A stretch of 6,818 nt of DNA from Dehalococcoidia bacterium (GTDB lineage: Bacteria > Chloroflexota > Dehalococcoidia > UBA2247). A program made the translations under genes and the position numbers. Below are positions 5,791 through 6,818 of the stretch, piece after piece (position 1 is the first letter of the stretch; the number at the start of each line of letters is the position of its first letter). Under the pieces are notes generated by a model. That model saw nothing but the letters and a program-made list of their open reading frames with translations. It was not told the DNA's origin and searched no databases. The stretch spans positions 1-6,818 of the forward strand of contig JAGHDJ010000011.1 of the NCBI GenBank assembly GCA_021159955.1, read 5' to 3'.

Positions 5791-6621
5791 TTGAATATCA
5801 TCCTTGCTCTTACCGGCATCGCCTGCGCGTTAGGCATCTTGATCTTTATTGCCAGCAAAGTTCTCCCTGAAGAATCTGATGATGTTAAGAAGACGGAGGA
5901 TGTATCTGCTGCCCTCCCCGGCATGAATTGCGGTGCCTGCGGATATCCCGGCTGCTTTGCTTATGCTCAGGCACTTACCGCAGACCCCAGCATTATCTCC
6001 AGCAACCCTTGCCCCGTTGCCATCCAAAACCCCGATAGAATCAAAGCCATTGAAGCTGCCCTCAATATCACCATTGATTCCGCAGCTATGGCTCAAAAAG
6101 CCGTCGTCCACTGTTCGGGAAACTCACAAACCATATTCACCAACTCCGGAACCAGTTCCTGCAAAGCTGCTGCCCTCAGGCTCAGCGGCTACCGCACCTG
6201 CCCCTTCGCCTGCCTCGGCTTCGGAGACTGCGTCGAGGTCTGTCCACAAAATGCCATCTCTATCAATCCTGACAAGAACGTAGCTTTCATAGACTGGGAT
6301 GGCTGTGTCGGCTGCGGCCTGTGTATATCCGAATGCCCCCAGAATATCATTGAGCTCATCCCCGCCAACACCAAAATAGCCCACCTGTGCAGTTATACAC
6401 CGCTCAAAAATATACCCGGAAGGATTAGATGCGACTCGGGTTGCACCCACTGCAAAAAATGTTTCCGCGCATGCGAGTACAATGCCATTATCTGGAACAC
6501 TGAAAAACTTATTCCTGAATTCAACCCCGATAAGTGCACCCTATGCCTCAAGTGCATAGAAGCCTGTCCTACTAACTGCCTTGCGTTAACTGTACAAAAA
6601 GAAGACGCAGGAGTAAGTTAA
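5791..6621 (+). CDS. rnfB: Rnf electron transport complex subunit RnfB (ferredoxin-side, multi-[4Fe-4S])
   Basis: RnfB is the iron-sulfur subunit that accepts electrons from reduced ferredoxin. A single N-terminal helix (about 3-22) anchors it in the membrane. The Fes-type cluster domain has NCGACGYPGC (Cys47, 50, 55) and NPCP (Cys74). Four ferredoxin-type motifs follow: Cys137/141/147/151, Cys172/175/178/182, Cys218/221/224/228 and Cys249/252/255/259, the layout of the longer RnfB of anaerobes. The third motif ends in CEY rather than the common CP. Further cysteines at 108, 124, 200, 214 and 263 are seen; 200 and 214 fit conserved positions between the ferredoxin pairs as I recall them. Length is 276 residues. 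The start is TTG, 2 nt after the rnfA stop; without it the membrane anchor would be lost. It is the last gene of the operon. Confidence 0.95.
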   Translation: MNIILALTGIACALGILIFIASKVLPEESDDVKKTEDVSAALPGMNCGACGYPGCFAYAQALTADPSIISSNPCPVAIQNPDRIKAIEAALNITIDSAAMAQKAVVHCSGNSQTIFTNSGTSSCKAAALRLSGYRTCPFACLGFGDCVEVCPQNAISINPDKNVAFIDWDGCVGCGLCISECPQNIIELIPANTKIAHLCSYTPLKNIPGRIRCDSGCTHCKKCFRACEYNAIIWNTEKLIPEFNPDKCTLCLKCIEACPTNCLALTVQKEDAGVS

Positions 6622-6687
6622 CACCCACTCGCCTTGCTGTGTCACCAATTCCAATGAGCTTACAGACGCTGAGTTCCCATCACGATT
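6622..6687. other. Convergent gap between rnfB and the MFS gene, no clear terminator
   Basis: The 66 nt between the two stop codons contain only an ACAC/GTGT pairing of 4 bp and no stable stem followed by T on either strand. Transcripts of the two converging genes may overlap, or termination may be Rho-dependent. Confidence 0.4.
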
Positions 6688-6818
6688 CTACAACAGACCC
6701 TTACGCCCCCTTCTGAGACGAGTAAACAATATCGCCAGCAGACTAATGCCTGCACCTGCCAGGAAAGCTATTTTGTAACTGCCCGTAGTATCAAACACAT
6801 ACCCCGCCAGCAGCGGTC
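6688..6818 (-). CDS. MFS transporter, C-terminal 42 residues (runs off right edge)
   Basis: On the minus strand an open frame enters from the right edge and ends at TAG (6688..6690). It encodes PLLAGYVFDTTGSYKIAFL, a hydrophobic helix (AGAGISLLAILF) and a basic cytoplasmic tail (TRLRRGRKG). The pattern (G)PxLAGYxFDxTGSYxxAF is typical of the loop before the last transmembrane helices in major facilitator transporters of the monocarboxylate / oxalate-formate antiporter type. Substrate cannot be told from this fragment. The gene converges on rnfB and is not part of the operon. Confidence 0.72.
   Translation of the reverse strand, partial: PLLAGYVFDTTGSYKIAFLAGAGISLLAILFTRLRRGRKGLL

Larger units (their letters stand above)
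736..6621 (+). other. apbE-rnfCDGEAB operon (predicted single transcription unit)
   Basis: Seven genes lie in one direction with junctions of -11 (apbE/rnfC), -4 (rnfC/rnfD), -4 (rnfD/rnfG), +21 (rnfG/rnfE), -1 (rnfE/rnfA) and +2 nt (rnfA/rnfB). Such packing implies one transcript and coupled translation. The only gap with room for its own strong ribosome site is before rnfE. The gene order C-D-G-E-A-B is that of Rnf in many anaerobes. The co-transcribed apbE supplies the flavin transferase that the complex needs. No clear terminator follows rnfB in the 66 nt before the convergent MFS gene. Confidence 0.85.

Noticed and set aside
5830..6450. Antisense and alternative frames (minus 5830..6111 and 6124..6450, plus 5933..6283) within rnfB
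   Set aside because: They are shadows of the Cys-rich rnfB frame, with no motifs or ribosome sites of their own.
736..6621. Na+-translocating NADH:quinone reductase (Nqr) operon instead of Rnf
   Set aside because: NqrF (FAD/2Fe-2S) and NqrA are absent, while RnfB with ferredoxin clusters and RnfC with two 4Fe-4S motifs are present, so the complex is Rnf.
1..6818. tRNA, rRNA, CRISPR array, insertion sequence or prophage genes
   Set aside because: No cloverleaf-like sequence, regularly spaced repeat, transposase motif or terminal inverted repeat was seen on either strand.

Overview
The window carries one complete operon on the + strand, apbE-rnfCDGEAB (736..6621), flanked by two partial genes on the - strand: a DUF362-family protein running off the left edge (1..428) and the C-terminal tail of an MFS transporter entering from the right edge (6688..6818). 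The Rnf complex is a membrane-bound ferredoxin:NAD+ oxidoreductase that couples electron flow between ferredoxin and NAD to Na+ or H+ movement. All six core subunits are present and look intact, together with the flavin transferase needed to mature two of them.

Organism: a bacterium living mainly without oxygen is the natural reading. The gene order rnfCDGEAB and the RnfB layout (Fes cluster domain plus four ferredoxin-type motifs) match Rnf of anaerobes such as clostridia rather than the rnfABCDGE order of Proteobacteria. GC is moderate (roughly 45-50% in coding lines counted by eye). The DUF362 gene and the MCT/oxalate-formate-like MFS tail would suit an anaerobic Chloroflexota (Dehalococcoidia-like) or Bacillota lineage, but this window cannot settle the phylum.

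Layout: 1..428 DUF362-like gene (minus); 429..735 divergent intergenic region with a good -35/-10 pair for each direction and a small G/C-rich palindrome between them; 736..1767 lipoprotein ApbE; 1757..3109 RnfC; 3106..4050 RnfD; 4047..4583 RnfG; 4605..5213 RnfE; 5213..5788 RnfA; 5791..6621 RnfB; 6622..6687 short convergent gap without a recognisable terminator; 6688..6818 MFS tail (minus). Genes in the operon overlap or are at most 21 nt apart.

How the genes work together: RnfB takes electrons from reduced ferredoxin; RnfA and RnfE hold a shared membrane iron-sulfur centre between two Cys pairs; RnfG and RnfD carry FMN covalently bound to threonine; RnfC exchanges electrons with NAD. ApbE, anchored outside the membrane by its lipobox cysteine, is placed to attach FMN to RnfG (Thr153) and RnfD (Thr160). 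The complex is a known system. The less ordinary points are the codon-use break between apbE and the rnf genes, the variant FMN site in RnfD, the Cys-rich start of the DUF362 protein and the palindrome between the divergent promoters.
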